A stretch of 64,000 bases of DNA from Myxococcales bacterium (lineage in GTDB: Bacteria; Myxococcota_A; Polyangia; Polyangiales; Houyiibacteriaceae). The stretch spans positions 1-64,000 of the forward strand of contig JAHEEE010000005.1 of NCBI GenBank assembly GCA_024640845.1, read 5' to 3'. Under the pieces are notes generated by a model, which saw only the letters and a list, made by a program, of their open reading frames with translations, was not told the origin of the DNA and ran no database searches. A program made the position numbers and the translations under genes. Positions 8,906-17,793 of this stretch are shown piece after piece; within the stretch, counting starts at the first letter, position 1; each line of letters begins with the position of its first letter.

Positions 8906-10219
8906 ATGACGCAGCCAACACTCAAGCCCGCCGACGGCAAGCTCGGTGTTCTTTTGCCCGGAATGGGCGCCGTCGGAACGACATTCATCGCAGGGTCCCT
9001 TTTAGCGCGCAGAGGACTAGGTTTGCCCATAGGCTCGCTCACGCAGATGGGGACGCTTCGATTGGGCAAGCGCACCGATGCGCGATCGCCTTTGATCCGC
9101 GACTTCGTTCCCCTCGCCGACCTGAGCGATTTGGTGTTCGGCGGCTGGGATCTCTTCCACGACAATGCCTATGAAGCGGCCGTCAATGCCGATGTCCTTT
9201 CGCGTGAGCATCTCAACGCCGTCGAGGACGAGCTCTCGGCGATCAAGCCCATGGAGTCCGTGTTTTTTCCGGAGTTCGTCAAGAGACTACGGGGCGAGAA
9301 CGTCAAAGCTGGCGCAGACAAGATGGAGCTTGCGGAAGCGGTGCGTGAGGACATACGCCGATTCAAGCGCGACAACGCGCTCCAACGGTGTGTTGCCGTC
9401 TGGTGCGGCTCGACCGAGGTCTTCCGGGAACGAGCCGACGTCCATTCCTCCTTGTCGAAATTCGAAGAGGGCCTGCGTCGCTCCGATCCCGCCATCAGTC
9501 CTTCGCAAGTGTACGCGTACGCCTGCCTTCGCGAAGAGGTGAGCTATTCGAACGGGGCGCCACATCTCACTGCCGGGGACGTCCCTGCGATGCTGGAGCT
9601 TTCACGTGAAACCCAGACTCCCATTTCAGGCAAGGACTTCAAGACCGGGCAGACACTCATGAAGACGATTCTCGCGCCCGGCCTGCGCGCGCGGATGCTC
9701 GGTATTCGAGGATGGTTCTCGACGAACATTCTCGGCAATCGCGATGGCGAAGTCCTCGACGACCCGGAAAGCTTCAAGTCGAAAGAGGTCAGCAAGCTCG
9801 GCGTGCTCGAAACCATCCTTCAGCCGGAGCTTCATCCAGAACTCTATGGCGCCATGTACCACAAGGTTCGTATCAACTACTACCCGCCGCGAGGAGATCA
9901 GAAAGAGGGCTGGGACAACATCGACATCTTTGGTTGGCTCGGCTACCCGATGCAGATCAAAGTGGATTTCCTCTGTCGCGATTCCATTCTCGCCGCGCCA
10001 TTGGTTCTCGACCTGGCGCTCTTGATGGATCTTTCGCACCGCGCGGGGCTGAGCGGGATTCAAGAGTGGCTCTCCTTTTACTACAAGAGCCCCATCGTTC
10101 CCGCAGGCTTGTACGCTGAGAACAATCTGTTCGTGCAACTCGGCAAGCTCAAGAACACGCTACGCTGGATGCAAGGCGAAGAGCTGATCACGCACCTCGG
10201 CCGCGAATACTACGATTGA
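8906..10219 (+). CDS. myo-Inositol-1(3)-phosphate synthase family protein
   Basis: LGVLLPGMGAVGTTFIAGSLL nucleotide-binding motif, LVFGGWDLFHDNAYEAA, ISGKDFKTGQTLMKTILAPGLRARMLGIRGWFSTNILGNRDGEVLDDPESFKSKEVSKL. Confidence 0.88.
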   Translation: MTQPTLKPADGKLGVLLPGMGAVGTTFIAGSLLARRGLGLPIGSLTQMGTLRLGKRTDARSPLIRDFVPLADLSDLVFGGWDLFHDNAYEAAVNADVLSREHLNAVEDELSAIKPMESVFFPEFVKRLRGENVKAGADKMELAEAVREDIRRFKRDNALQRCVAVWCGSTEVFRERADVHSSLSKFEEGLRRSDPAISPSQVYAYACLREEVSYSNGAPHLTAGDVPAMLELSRETQTPISGKDFKTGQTLMKTILAPGLRARMLGIRGWFSTNILGNRDGEVLDDPESFKSKEVSKLGVLETILQPELHPELYGAMYHKVRINYYPPRGDQKEGWDNIDIFGWLGYPMQIKVDFLCRDSILAAPLVLDLALLMDLSHRAGLSGIQEWLSFYYKSPIVPAGLYAENNLFVQLGKLKNTLRWMQGEELITHLGREYYD

Positions 10220-10227
10220 AGCATCGA

Positions 10228-11223
10228 TCAGGGTGCTCCGATTTTTACCAGCGTCCTCCCAGTCACTCTGCCATCGATGAAATCTTGAAATGCATTGGGA
10301 AGGTCGGCGAAATCGATCGTCGAGCCTCCGATGACGTCGAGATGTCTCGGTCTGAGGTCGCCGGCGATCCGCTTCCAAACGGCGAGCCGCAGATCGCGCG
10401 GAGTCTCGACGGAGTTGATTCCCAAAAGGCAGACCGCCCGTAGGATGAAAGGCATCACAGTCGTCTTGAGTTCGTGACTCGCTGCGAGGCCGATGCTTGC
10501 GATGTTGCCTCCATAGCCGACCGTCCGCGTCAGCCACGTCAAGATCTCCCCACCGAGGTTGTCGATCGCTCCTGCCCACAGGGCCTTTTCCATCGGCCTC
10601 TTGCCCAAGTCGATCTCGCCGCGCACCAAGACGCGGGCTGCGCCAATGCTTTGCAGGTAGCCCGCTTGCTCGGCCTTACCTGTCAGCGCAACCACTTCGT
10701 AGCCGCGACCTCCGAGCATGTCGATCGCGAGGCTGCCAACGCCACCCGTGGCGCCCGTGACGATGACGGGCCCGTTCTTTGGGCGCTGCGCGTTCTGTTC
10801 CATCCGATGAATGGCGAGCGCCGCCGTGAAGCCGGCAGTTCCAAGCTGCATCGTCTCGGCTGCCGTCAGGCCTTCTGGGATCGGAACCACCGCGTCGGCG
10901 GGAACTCGAGCGTACTCCGCGTAGCCACCATCGCGCGTCTCGCTCAGGCCGCAACCGTTGACGAGGACCGCGTCGCCCTCGGCAAACCCGTCGACCTCGG
11001 AGCTGACGACCGTGCCAGCGAGGTCGATCCCGCCAACGAGCGGAAACTTGCGGAGGATACGACCAGCTCCGGTCGCAGCGAGGGCGTCCTTGTAGTTGAT
11101 CGTCGAGTAGCTCACTTTGATGACGACCTCGCCCTCGGACAAGTCGTCCAGGGTCAAGTCGGTCAACCGAGCGGTGACCCCACCGTCGCCCTCAGCGATC
11201 TGGAATGCGCGAAACTTCTTCAT
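10228..11223 (-). CDS. acuI: Quinone-oxidoreductase-like MDR protein, acrylyl-CoA reductase (AcuI/YhdH) family
   Basis: VKVSYSTINYKDALAATGAGRILRKFPLVGGIDLAGTVVSSE, VTGATGGVGSLAIDMLGGRGYEVVALTGK. Confidence 0.88.
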   Translation of the reverse strand: MKKFRAFQIAEGDGGVTARLTDLTLDDLSEGEVVIKVSYSTINYKDALAATGAGRILRKFPLVGGIDLAGTVVSSEVDGFAEGDAVLVNGCGLSETRDGGYAEYARVPADAVVPIPEGLTAAETMQLGTAGFTAALAIHRMEQNAQRPKNGPVIVTGATGGVGSLAIDMLGGRGYEVVALTGKAEQAGYLQSIGAARVLVRGEIDLGKRPMEKALWAGAIDNLGGEILTWLTRTVGYGGNIASIGLAASHELKTTVMPFILRAVCLLGINSVETPRDLRLAVWKRIAGDLRPRHLDVIGGSTIDFADLPNAFQDFIDGRVTGRTLVKIGAP

Positions 11224-11337
11224 AGTTTTCCTTGTATCGCGATTCTCGTAGGCACGATAGCGCGCTGCTCACAGCCTCGAACCGACGGCTGGCGGGCTCC
11301 GTTGTCGCGGTCGCGATCTCCATGCCACAATCGCGGC

Positions 11338-13371
11338 GTGCAGAGCCAGTGGAATGATGACGACGCGCGCGCAACTATCGAGCGCTATCGCGCCGTTCCG
11401 TGGGTGAACGAGGATATCGCGCTTCGGGTGTACACCTCGCGGCTGATTGGACGTGACCCTCGGCTCGTCCTGCATGGGGGCGGCAACACCTCCGTGAAGA
11501 CCTCGGTCGTGGACGACACCGGCCACGATGTTCCGGTCCTTTGCGTCAAGGGCAGCGGGTGGAATCTCGGCGACATCGAGCCGGAAGGCTTTCCGGCGGT
11601 CCGGCTGCAAAGCCTCGGTGCATTGCGCGAGCGCGAGTCGCTCTCGGACGAGGAAATGGTCAACGCCCAGCGCACCCGACTAATCGACTCGAGCGCGCCC
11701 AACCCTTCGGTCGAGACCCTGCTGCACGCCTTTTTGCCGCACAAGTTCATCGATCATTCGCACGCGGACGCGATTCTCGCCATCGTCGATCAACCCGAGG
11801 CGGAGGCCATCGCACGCGAGATTTATGACGGCCGGCTCGCCGTGGTGCCTTACATCATGGCAGGATTCGACCTGGCCAAGCTCGCCGCAGCGACCTACGA
11901 GCGCGACCCCCAAGTCGAGGGTCTGCTCTTGCTCAAGCACGGGTTGTTCACTTTTGGCAAGACCGCGAGAGAGAGTTACGAACGGCATATCGCAGCCGTC
12001 GATGCTGCGGAGCGATACATCTCGGAGGCCGTGCGAACGTCCCACGCGGAGCGCGGCGAGCCGGCTGCGCCTTCCTACGAGTCTGTCGCGCCGATCTTAC
12101 GAGGAAGGCTCGGCGAGGGGACACGCTACTATCTTCTCGAGCGCCGACGGAGCCCCGGGATCGACGCGTTTCTCGCCCGCGCAGATCTCGCGAAGGTGAG
12201 CCAGCGCGGGACGGCGACCCCCGATCACGTCATCCGTACGAAGCGCGTTCCCCTGTTGCTCGAGCTCACGCCGCAGATGGATGCCTCGGCGGTCGATGCG
12301 CACGTCCAGCAGCGCCTGGCTTCCTACCGTGCGAAATACTTGCAGTATGTCGAACGAGAGTCTGGCGCCAAGCAACGCGAAGTCTCGCCCCTCGATCCCG
12401 ACCCGAGGATCATCCTCGCGCCTGGCATCGGAGTGATCGCCGCGGGGTTTACCGAAAAGGCGGCCCGGATCGCGGCCGATGTCTACGAGCACACGATAGA
12501 CGTCATCGAGAGCGCCGAAGCGGTTGGCTGCTACGCACCGCTCGCGACGAGTGATCTTTTCGATATGGAGTATTGGTCACTCGAGCAAGCCAAGCTCGGC
12601 CGGGCTAAGCCGAAGGCCATGCAGGGCAGGGTGGTCTACATCAGCGGTGCGGCTGGTGGGATCGGCGCGGCGACGGCGGCTGTGTTCGCGAGCGCGGGTG
12701 CATCGCTCTACCTGACCGACCGGGACGAAGACGCGCTATCCGCCATCGCTGGGCGGATCGGCGCGCGTCACGAGGTCGTCGATGTGACCGACGAGGAGGG
12801 CGTACGCGCCAGCATCGCGCACTGCGTGGAGCTGTTCGGCGGGCTCGATGGCGTGGTCTCGAACGCAGGCACCGCGCCTCAGGGGGATATCACACGCGTG
12901 TCGAGCGAAGAGCTCAAGCGAAGCTTCGAGATCAATTTCTTTTCGCACCAGTATCTGGCATCCGCAGCCGTCGAGGTGTTCCGCGCTCAAGCCATGGGCG
13001 GCTTTTTGTGCTTCAACGCTTCGAAGGCAGCCTTCAATCCAGGACAGGGCTTGGGCCCTTACGCCGTGCCCAAGGCGGCTGTCGTGGCGCTGATGAAGCA
13101 GTACGCGCTCGAGGGAGGGTCGATCGGCGTGCGAAGCAATGCGGTGAATGCGGATCGCATCCGCACGGGGTTGCTGCCGCAGGAAGTCGTTGCGCGGCGG
13201 GCAGAGGCCCGTGGGCTCGATGCCGATGCCTACTTTCGTTCGAACCTGTTGGCCCGTGAAGTGTCGGCGCAGGATGTCGCCGAAGCCCTCCTGCACCTCG
13301 CGCTCGCGCAGAGCACCACCGGCTGTGTCGTGACCGTCGACGGCGGCAACATCGCTGCCTCGCCGCGCTAG
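11338..13371 (+). CDS. Bifunctional class II aldolase / short-chain dehydrogenase
   Basis: GTG start 11338 (VQSQWNDDDARATIERYRAVPWVNEDIALRVYTSRLIGRDPRLVLHGGGNTSVK). Class II aldolase residues (LLHAFLPHKFIDHSHADA) then SDR domain (VVYISGAAGGIGAATAAVFASAGASLYLTDRD). The upstream part of ORF 10474-13371 is antisense to acuI and excluded. Confidence 0.88.
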   Translation: MQSQWNDDDARATIERYRAVPWVNEDIALRVYTSRLIGRDPRLVLHGGGNTSVKTSVVDDTGHDVPVLCVKGSGWNLGDIEPEGFPAVRLQSLGALRERESLSDEEMVNAQRTRLIDSSAPNPSVETLLHAFLPHKFIDHSHADAILAIVDQPEAEAIAREIYDGRLAVVPYIMAGFDLAKLAAATYERDPQVEGLLLLKHGLFTFGKTARESYERHIAAVDAAERYISEAVRTSHAERGEPAAPSYESVAPILRGRLGEGTRYYLLERRRSPGIDAFLARADLAKVSQRGTATPDHVIRTKRVPLLLELTPQMDASAVDAHVQQRLASYRAKYLQYVERESGAKQREVSPLDPDPRIILAPGIGVIAAGFTEKAARIAADVYEHTIDVIESAEAVGCYAPLATSDLFDMEYWSLEQAKLGRAKPKAMQGRVVYISGAAGGIGAATAAVFASAGASLYLTDRDEDALSAIAGRIGARHEVVDVTDEEGVRASIAHCVELFGGLDGVVSNAGTAPQGDITRVSSEELKRSFEINFFSHQYLASAAVEVFRAQAMGGFLCFNASKAAFNPGQGLGPYAVPKAAVVALMKQYALEGGSIGVRSNAVNADRIRTGLLPQEVVARRAEARGLDADAYFRSNLLAREVSAQDVAEALLHLALAQSTTGCVVTVDGGNIAASPR

Positions 13372-13384
13372 TCGCGCTGCGCAA

Positions 13385-14263
13385 TCATCTCTTCGCCGCT
13401 TGCTCGGCGCCGCGTCGCCGCTCCTCCAGCAAGCGCTTCCGTTCCGCCCGGCTCTGCGTTACCTCTTTCACGGCCGCTTGGATCCGATCATCGAGCGCTC
13501 GGTTGGTTTGATTCAAGAGGTCGACGAAACTCTGGTCGAGCGGACGCTGCTCGCGCACCAGTTCGTATAGGGAATCGAAGACCTCGATGACCCCCGGTTC
13601 CAGATCGAGGTAGTCGAGGCTCGTCTCGTCGTCCGAGACTTCGTTCTGAGTGCGGAGCGCAGGCTGCACCTCCCTGATGGCTGCCTCGACATCGCCCTCG
13701 CCGAGCCATTCGAAGACGCTTCGCAGAGTCGCGTCGGGCGCCTCGAGCACCGAGTCGTAGGCAACCATGTAGAAGGGATAGCGACGGGTGACGATGTCAC
13801 TGATGAGAGAGAAGTTTTCGACCCACCACTCGACGATGGGAGACATGACCACGGGTGGAAGCGGCTTTGTGATCGAGCCCTTGGCTGCAGCCTGTCGGGC
13901 CTTGCTCTCCATCGCGTAGAGTCGGTTCAGCGAGCGCACGTATTGGCGCCACGGCCTCACGGTCGCGACGACGCGATCGATGAACGCGACGTCTGATCTG
14001 ATCAGGCCGGGAATGAAGACCTTCACGGCGTTACGCCGGGTCTGATTGGGAAACAAATACGTGCCCGATTTCGGGTCAGGATTGGTCTGGTAGTTGATTC
14101 CGAGTCGGAGCTCCGATTCCCAAAAACCCCCCGGATTGGCGTCATGAATCGTCTTCCCCCAATTCCGAGGGAATGCATCGCCGATGGGCGGAAAGCCCGC
14201 CGCCTTGAGAAGCTGCATCCACATGGACGTTCCCGAGCGCTTTGTTCCGGTAACGACGATCAT
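13385..14263 (-). CDS. Sulfotransferase-like P-loop protein
   Basis: MIVVTGTKRSGTSMWMQLLKAAGFPPIGD is a PAPS-binding-type P-loop start. Confidence 0.65.
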   Translation of the reverse strand: MIVVTGTKRSGTSMWMQLLKAAGFPPIGDAFPRNWGKTIHDANPGGFWESELRLGINYQTNPDPKSGTYLFPNQTRRNAVKVFIPGLIRSDVAFIDRVVATVRPWRQYVRSLNRLYAMESKARQAAAKGSITKPLPPVVMSPIVEWWVENFSLISDIVTRRYPFYMVAYDSVLEAPDATLRSVFEWLGEGDVEAAIREVQPALRTQNEVSDDETSLDYLDLEPGVIEVFDSLYELVREQRPLDQSFVDLLNQTNRALDDRIQAAVKEVTQSRAERKRLLEERRRGAEQAAKR

Positions 14264-14310
14264 CGTAGAGACACCTCAGCATGCATTAGGCAGAATCGGG
14301 CTTCCGCGGA

Positions 14311-14640
14311 TTACTCGACCGCGTAGCATTCGCGGTCGAGGGCCTGCGTTTCCTCGTCGCAGACCTCGACCGAATTCGCGAAGTCTTCACATGAGAGCAC
14401 CGAGAGGCAAGCCACGTAGCTGACGAGGGCCGGCTCGCACGCCGGGTTGCTGAAGTCGCCATAGGTCTCGATGTACGTCGTGTAGTACTCGACGCATTCC
14501 TGGACGGTGTATCCGGCGTAGCACTCCGCGATCTTGACGCAGAAGTCTTGGATCGCGTTGGTGACACCTTCGGAGAGCGATCCGTCGGAGTCGCCGCAGC
14601 CGGTCAATGCAAGACACGCAGAAGCGAGGCTTGGAATCAT
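14311..14640 (-). CDS. Small Cys-rich lipoprotein, hypothetical
   Basis: MIPSLASACLALTGCGDSDGS lipobox and paired cysteines downstream. Confidence 0.6.
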   Translation of the reverse strand: MIPSLASACLALTGCGDSDGSLSEGVTNAIQDFCVKIAECYAGYTVQECVEYYTTYIETYGDFSNPACEPALVSYVACLSVLSCEDFANSVEVCDEETQALDRECYAVE

Positions 14641-14667
14641 CTTCTTGGGGTTAAGTATCTTCTCTCC

Positions 14668-14871
14668 TCATCGCCCCATGTCGTCGGCTTTGGTCTTGGG
14701 TGATTCTGGCATCTCGAACTCGGCGGGAACCTCCGGCTCAGATGCCGATTCACCGTGTTCCGCAGTCTCGTCGTGGGCGGTGTTCGTCTTCGACTGGCCT
14801 CCGCACCCGAGAACAAAAAGGGCGCCAAGCACCAACGACATCACCAAACTCACTCGCTGCATCAATCGCAT
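14668..14871 (-). CDS. Small lipoprotein, hypothetical (67 aa)
   Basis: Internal start of ORF 14668-15195: MRLMQRVSLVMSLVLGALFVLGCGGQSKTNTAHDETAEHGES, a clear lipoprotein signal. Confidence 0.6.
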   Translation of the reverse strand: MRLMQRVSLVMSLVLGALFVLGCGGQSKTNTAHDETAEHGESASEPEVPAEFEMPESPKTKADDMGR

Positions 14872-14966
14872 ACGATTTCCTTCATGTGGTGCAGGCCGTC
14901 CGCCGCCCGCCTTGCGCTGGGATTGTAGCATGGATTTCCAAGAACCTCTGCGAGCCCGCGCCTGCC

Positions 14967-15179
14967 CTAGTCTTCCCTTCGCTGGATGATGTAGATCGGG
15001 TGCTCGGCGCTGACGAGCGTGTGACCGGTCATTCGGCACCAGGCCGGCAGGTCGGTCGGGGCGCCCGGGCTTCGCGCGACGACCTCGAGCATCTCGCCTG
15101 CGGGCATCTCGATTAAGCGGCGCCGAAGCTCGACGACGAGCTGTCCGCATCCCATCTCGGCCGCGTCCCATCGGTGCAT
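14967..15179 (-). CDS. TusA/SirA-like sulfurtransferase family protein (atypical Cys motif)
   Basis: MGCGQLVVELRRRLIEMPAGEMLEVVARSPGAPTDLPAWCRMTGHTLVSAEHPIYIIQR has the TusA-like size and beta-alpha pattern. Confidence 0.75.
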   Translation of the reverse strand: MHRWDAAEMGCGQLVVELRRRLIEMPAGEMLEVVARSPGAPTDLPAWCRMTGHTLVSAEHPIYIIQRRED

Positions 15180-15291
15180 CTGGGCGACAGTCCACCAGCG
15201 ATGGCGCGTCGCGTCAAGGCTTCGCGAGATCGACCTGGATTGAACACGAGGGCCTGCGTATCATCGCAACGCAAACACTGGATGGAGGTGA

Positions 15292-15663
15292 ATGATGGCT
15301 GGGACGAAAAAGCTGGTGATCGTGATCTCCCGAGGCTTCGATGACGAGCGCTCCTCAGTCGCTTGGAGCATCGCGAATGCGGGGATCGCTTCCGACCTCG
15401 AGGTGACGGTCTTTTTGGTGGCTTCAGGGGTCGATTGGGTGCGAAAGGGTGCGACTGCCGTAGCCCACCTAAACCCGCTCGATCCGAGCCTCAGGGAATT
15501 GATTGGGAACCTGATGTCGGGGGGCGGCAGTGTCCTCGTCTGCCCCCCATGCGCGAAGGTTCGAGGCTATTCCGAAGACGACCTCCTCGACGGCGTAACA
15601 ATCGCGGGCGCTCCGGCGATGCTCGAGGTCGTCAAGCAAGGTGCGGCGACACTGAGCTTCTGA
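15292..15663 (+). CDS. DsrE-like family protein
   Basis: KKLVIVISRGFDDERSSVAWSIANAGIASDLEVTVFLVASGVDWVRKG...VLVCPPCAKVRGYSEDDLLDGVTIAGAPAMLEVVKQ. Confidence 0.78.
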   Translation: MMAGTKKLVIVISRGFDDERSSVAWSIANAGIASDLEVTVFLVASGVDWVRKGATAVAHLNPLDPSLRELIGNLMSGGGSVLVCPPCAKVRGYSEDDLLDGVTIAGAPAMLEVVKQGAATLSF

Positions 15664-15739
15664 GACGCTCGACGCACACCAGGTCGACAGATCATGAGAG
15701 GTTCATTTCGACGCTCTTCTGTGGGACTCTCTCAGTCTG

Positions 15740-16738
15740 ATGCGACGGGTGCTTTCGATGGTGGCGGTTGCGGTGCTCGGGCTGCTCTTGCTTGGGATTA
15801 CTGTGCTCCAGGTCCGGCAGCAGCGCGGGAACCGCCGGGCTGCGGAGATCGTCGAGACCTTTGAGGTCGTCCCTGTCAATGATCTCGGCTCCACCAAGAC
15901 GCTTCGCATCCTTCCCCTCGTCGACTACCACACGTCAGACCCCAAGCTCCGGACGGAGGTGGGAGTTTCGTACTTAGTCGAGACCGACGATCACCGAATC
16001 CTTTTCGATCTCGGGCAGAACACCGACTTCGAGACTCCGTCGCCGCTCGAAGCCAACATGGCGAAGCTCGGCATCGAGCTTGCGACCATCGACACCTTGT
16101 TCATCTCGCACAATCACTTGGACCACGTGGGTGGCATGCATTGGTCAGCCCGAAACACGTTTTCATTCGGCACCGAGCAACGGCCGTTTCCGAATCCCAA
16201 GCTTCGGGCAGTCGTGCCGGACCGGATGACATACCCTGGGCTGTCGCCCATTTACGCAACCCGTCCAATGAAGATCGCTCAAGGGGTTGCCACCACGGGT
16301 CTGATTCCGCGTCAGCTCGTGATCGGTTGGATTGAAGAGCATTCGCTCGTCGTGAGCGTAGAGGGCCTCGGCGCTGTCATCATCGTTGGTTGCGGCCATC
16401 AACCCGTGCCGAATCTCGTCGCGCGGTTCGACGACGCATTCGATGTTCCGCTTTACGGCATCGTGGGAGGTCTGCACTTCCCCGTTCCCGACGGCCGAAT
16501 GAACCTCGGCCCGATCAACCTGCAGCGCCGGTTTGCATCCGGCGACGGTTTCTTTCGGCCCATTACGATGGAAGAGGTCGAAGAGCAGATCGCCCTGCTG
16601 AAGTCGTATGATCTGGGACTCATCGCCGTCGGCGGCCACGACAGCAGCGATGCCGTCATCGAGCGTGTTCGAGCTGCGTTCGGCGCCGCACATCGCTACG
16701 TGCGTGTCGGCGAAGAGATCGTCATCCGCGCGCCATGA
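15740..16738 (+). CDS. MBL-fold metallohydrolase with N-terminal membrane anchor
   Basis: ILFDLGQNTDF, LFISHNHLDHVGGMHW (HxHxDH-type site), IIVGCGHQPVPN. Confidence 0.85.
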   Translation: MRRVLSMVAVAVLGLLLLGITVLQVRQQRGNRRAAEIVETFEVVPVNDLGSTKTLRILPLVDYHTSDPKLRTEVGVSYLVETDDHRILFDLGQNTDFETPSPLEANMAKLGIELATIDTLFISHNHLDHVGGMHWSARNTFSFGTEQRPFPNPKLRAVVPDRMTYPGLSPIYATRPMKIAQGVATTGLIPRQLVIGWIEEHSLVVSVEGLGAVIIVGCGHQPVPNLVARFDDAFDVPLYGIVGGLHFPVPDGRMNLGPINLQRRFASGDGFFRPITMEEVEEQIALLKSYDLGLIAVGGHDSSDAVIERVRAAFGAAHRYVRVGEEIVIRAP

Positions 16739-16750
16739 GCGGGACCGATC

Positions 16751-17314
16751 TCACCGGAAGTTCTGGACACTCCAGACTTCACCGTCGGGCCCCCGCGCGA
16801 AACCACATGCCACCTGCTCATACGTCATACTGCTCATGTTCATGTAGTGACCATGCTCCGAAAAGCGTTTGCCAGGTCCCTCGTCCCACATGGCCTGCAG
16901 GCATCCTTCGACGACCCGCTCGGTGGAAGGCCAAGCCGGGCATTCGTTCTGTGCAAAGCCCTGTGGCTTGCAGATGCGCGCGTTGAAACCAGCGTGGATA
17001 CCCTTGCGGCTATCGTGCTTCGCGTGTTTGTTCGCGCACTGCTCCCCGCCCTTCCAACGCCCAAGCGGCGGTAGACACTGGCAAGCACGGCGGAGCTGGT
17101 TGATGCGTCGCACGCAATCTTCGTGAGGATCACCGGTGCTCGCAAGCGGAGGAGGCGCACAGTTGGCGCGAGGCTTGCTAAGGGGTCCGTCTGTGCAGAT
17201 GGCCGCCTTCTTCTCATCGGGATCGGAACTACCCGCCCGTGACTGAATCGGCGCCAACAGCCATGCGCCCGTGAGGGTCACGAGCAACATCGTCATCGCG
17301 ACTCTCCACGCCAT
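16751..17314 (-). CDS. Secreted CAP/SCP-domain protein, Cys-rich
   Basis: Signal MAWRVAMTMLLVTLTGAWLLAP; CVRRINQLRRACQCLPPLGRWKGGEQCANKHAKHDS...NECPAWPSTERVVEGCLQAMWDEGPG...HGHYMNMSSMTYEQVACGFA. Confidence 0.72.
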   Translation of the reverse strand: MAWRVAMTMLLVTLTGAWLLAPIQSRAGSSDPDEKKAAICTDGPLSKPRANCAPPPLASTGDPHEDCVRRINQLRRACQCLPPLGRWKGGEQCANKHAKHDSRKGIHAGFNARICKPQGFAQNECPAWPSTERVVEGCLQAMWDEGPGKRFSEHGHYMNMSSMTYEQVACGFARGPDGEVWSVQNFR

Positions 17315-17423
17315 GCCTTCAGGGTAGCCCGATGAGATGCAACGGCGCACTTGAATGAAGTCCAGCCTGGTAGATTCACGAACGCGGGTCGTCATCCGGG
17401 CTCAGATAATCAAGCGCGGATAC

Positions 17424-17771
17424 TCACCTGCGGAGCCTCTTGCTGCGCCGCTCCTGGAGCCGTTCGATCACCTCGCGGAGCTTTGGATCGTCTGGGCGTT
17501 TGTGATCGTGACGTAGGCCTTTTTCCGAGTTGCAGCGGGCGCACGCGATGGCCAGGTTTTCGAGATCGTCGGTGCCGCCATGGTTCTTCGGTACGATGTG
17601 CTCGAGCGTCGCGCCGTTGATGGGGGTGCCGTCGGCTCGAAGCGCGAGCTTGCGCTGGCAGTGGATGCACTTGCCTTCGAGCACCTGCTCACCGTCGAGC
17701 TCCCTCGGCTCGAACGTCCGATCCGTGGCGGCGACCTCCAAAAGGCGCCTCTGCTTCCGGCGTGATCCCAT
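17424..17771 (-). CDS. Small HNH endonuclease
   Basis: Start ATG (minus) at 17771: MGSRRKQRRL...CIHCQRKLALRADGTPINGATLEHIVPKNHGGTDDLENLAIACARCNSEKG, with CxxC and HNH residues. Confidence 0.85.
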   Translation of the reverse strand: MGSRRKQRRLLEVAATDRTFEPRELDGEQVLEGKCIHCQRKLALRADGTPINGATLEHIVPKNHGGTDDLENLAIACARCNSEKGLRHDHKRPDDPKLREVIERLQERRSKRLRR

Positions 17772-17793
17772 GCCTTCTGGGCGGAGGGTCTCG

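Noticed and set aside
10474-11337. N-terminal extension of ORF 10474-13371
   Set aside because: Antisense to acuI; the aldolase domain begins naturally at GTG 11338.
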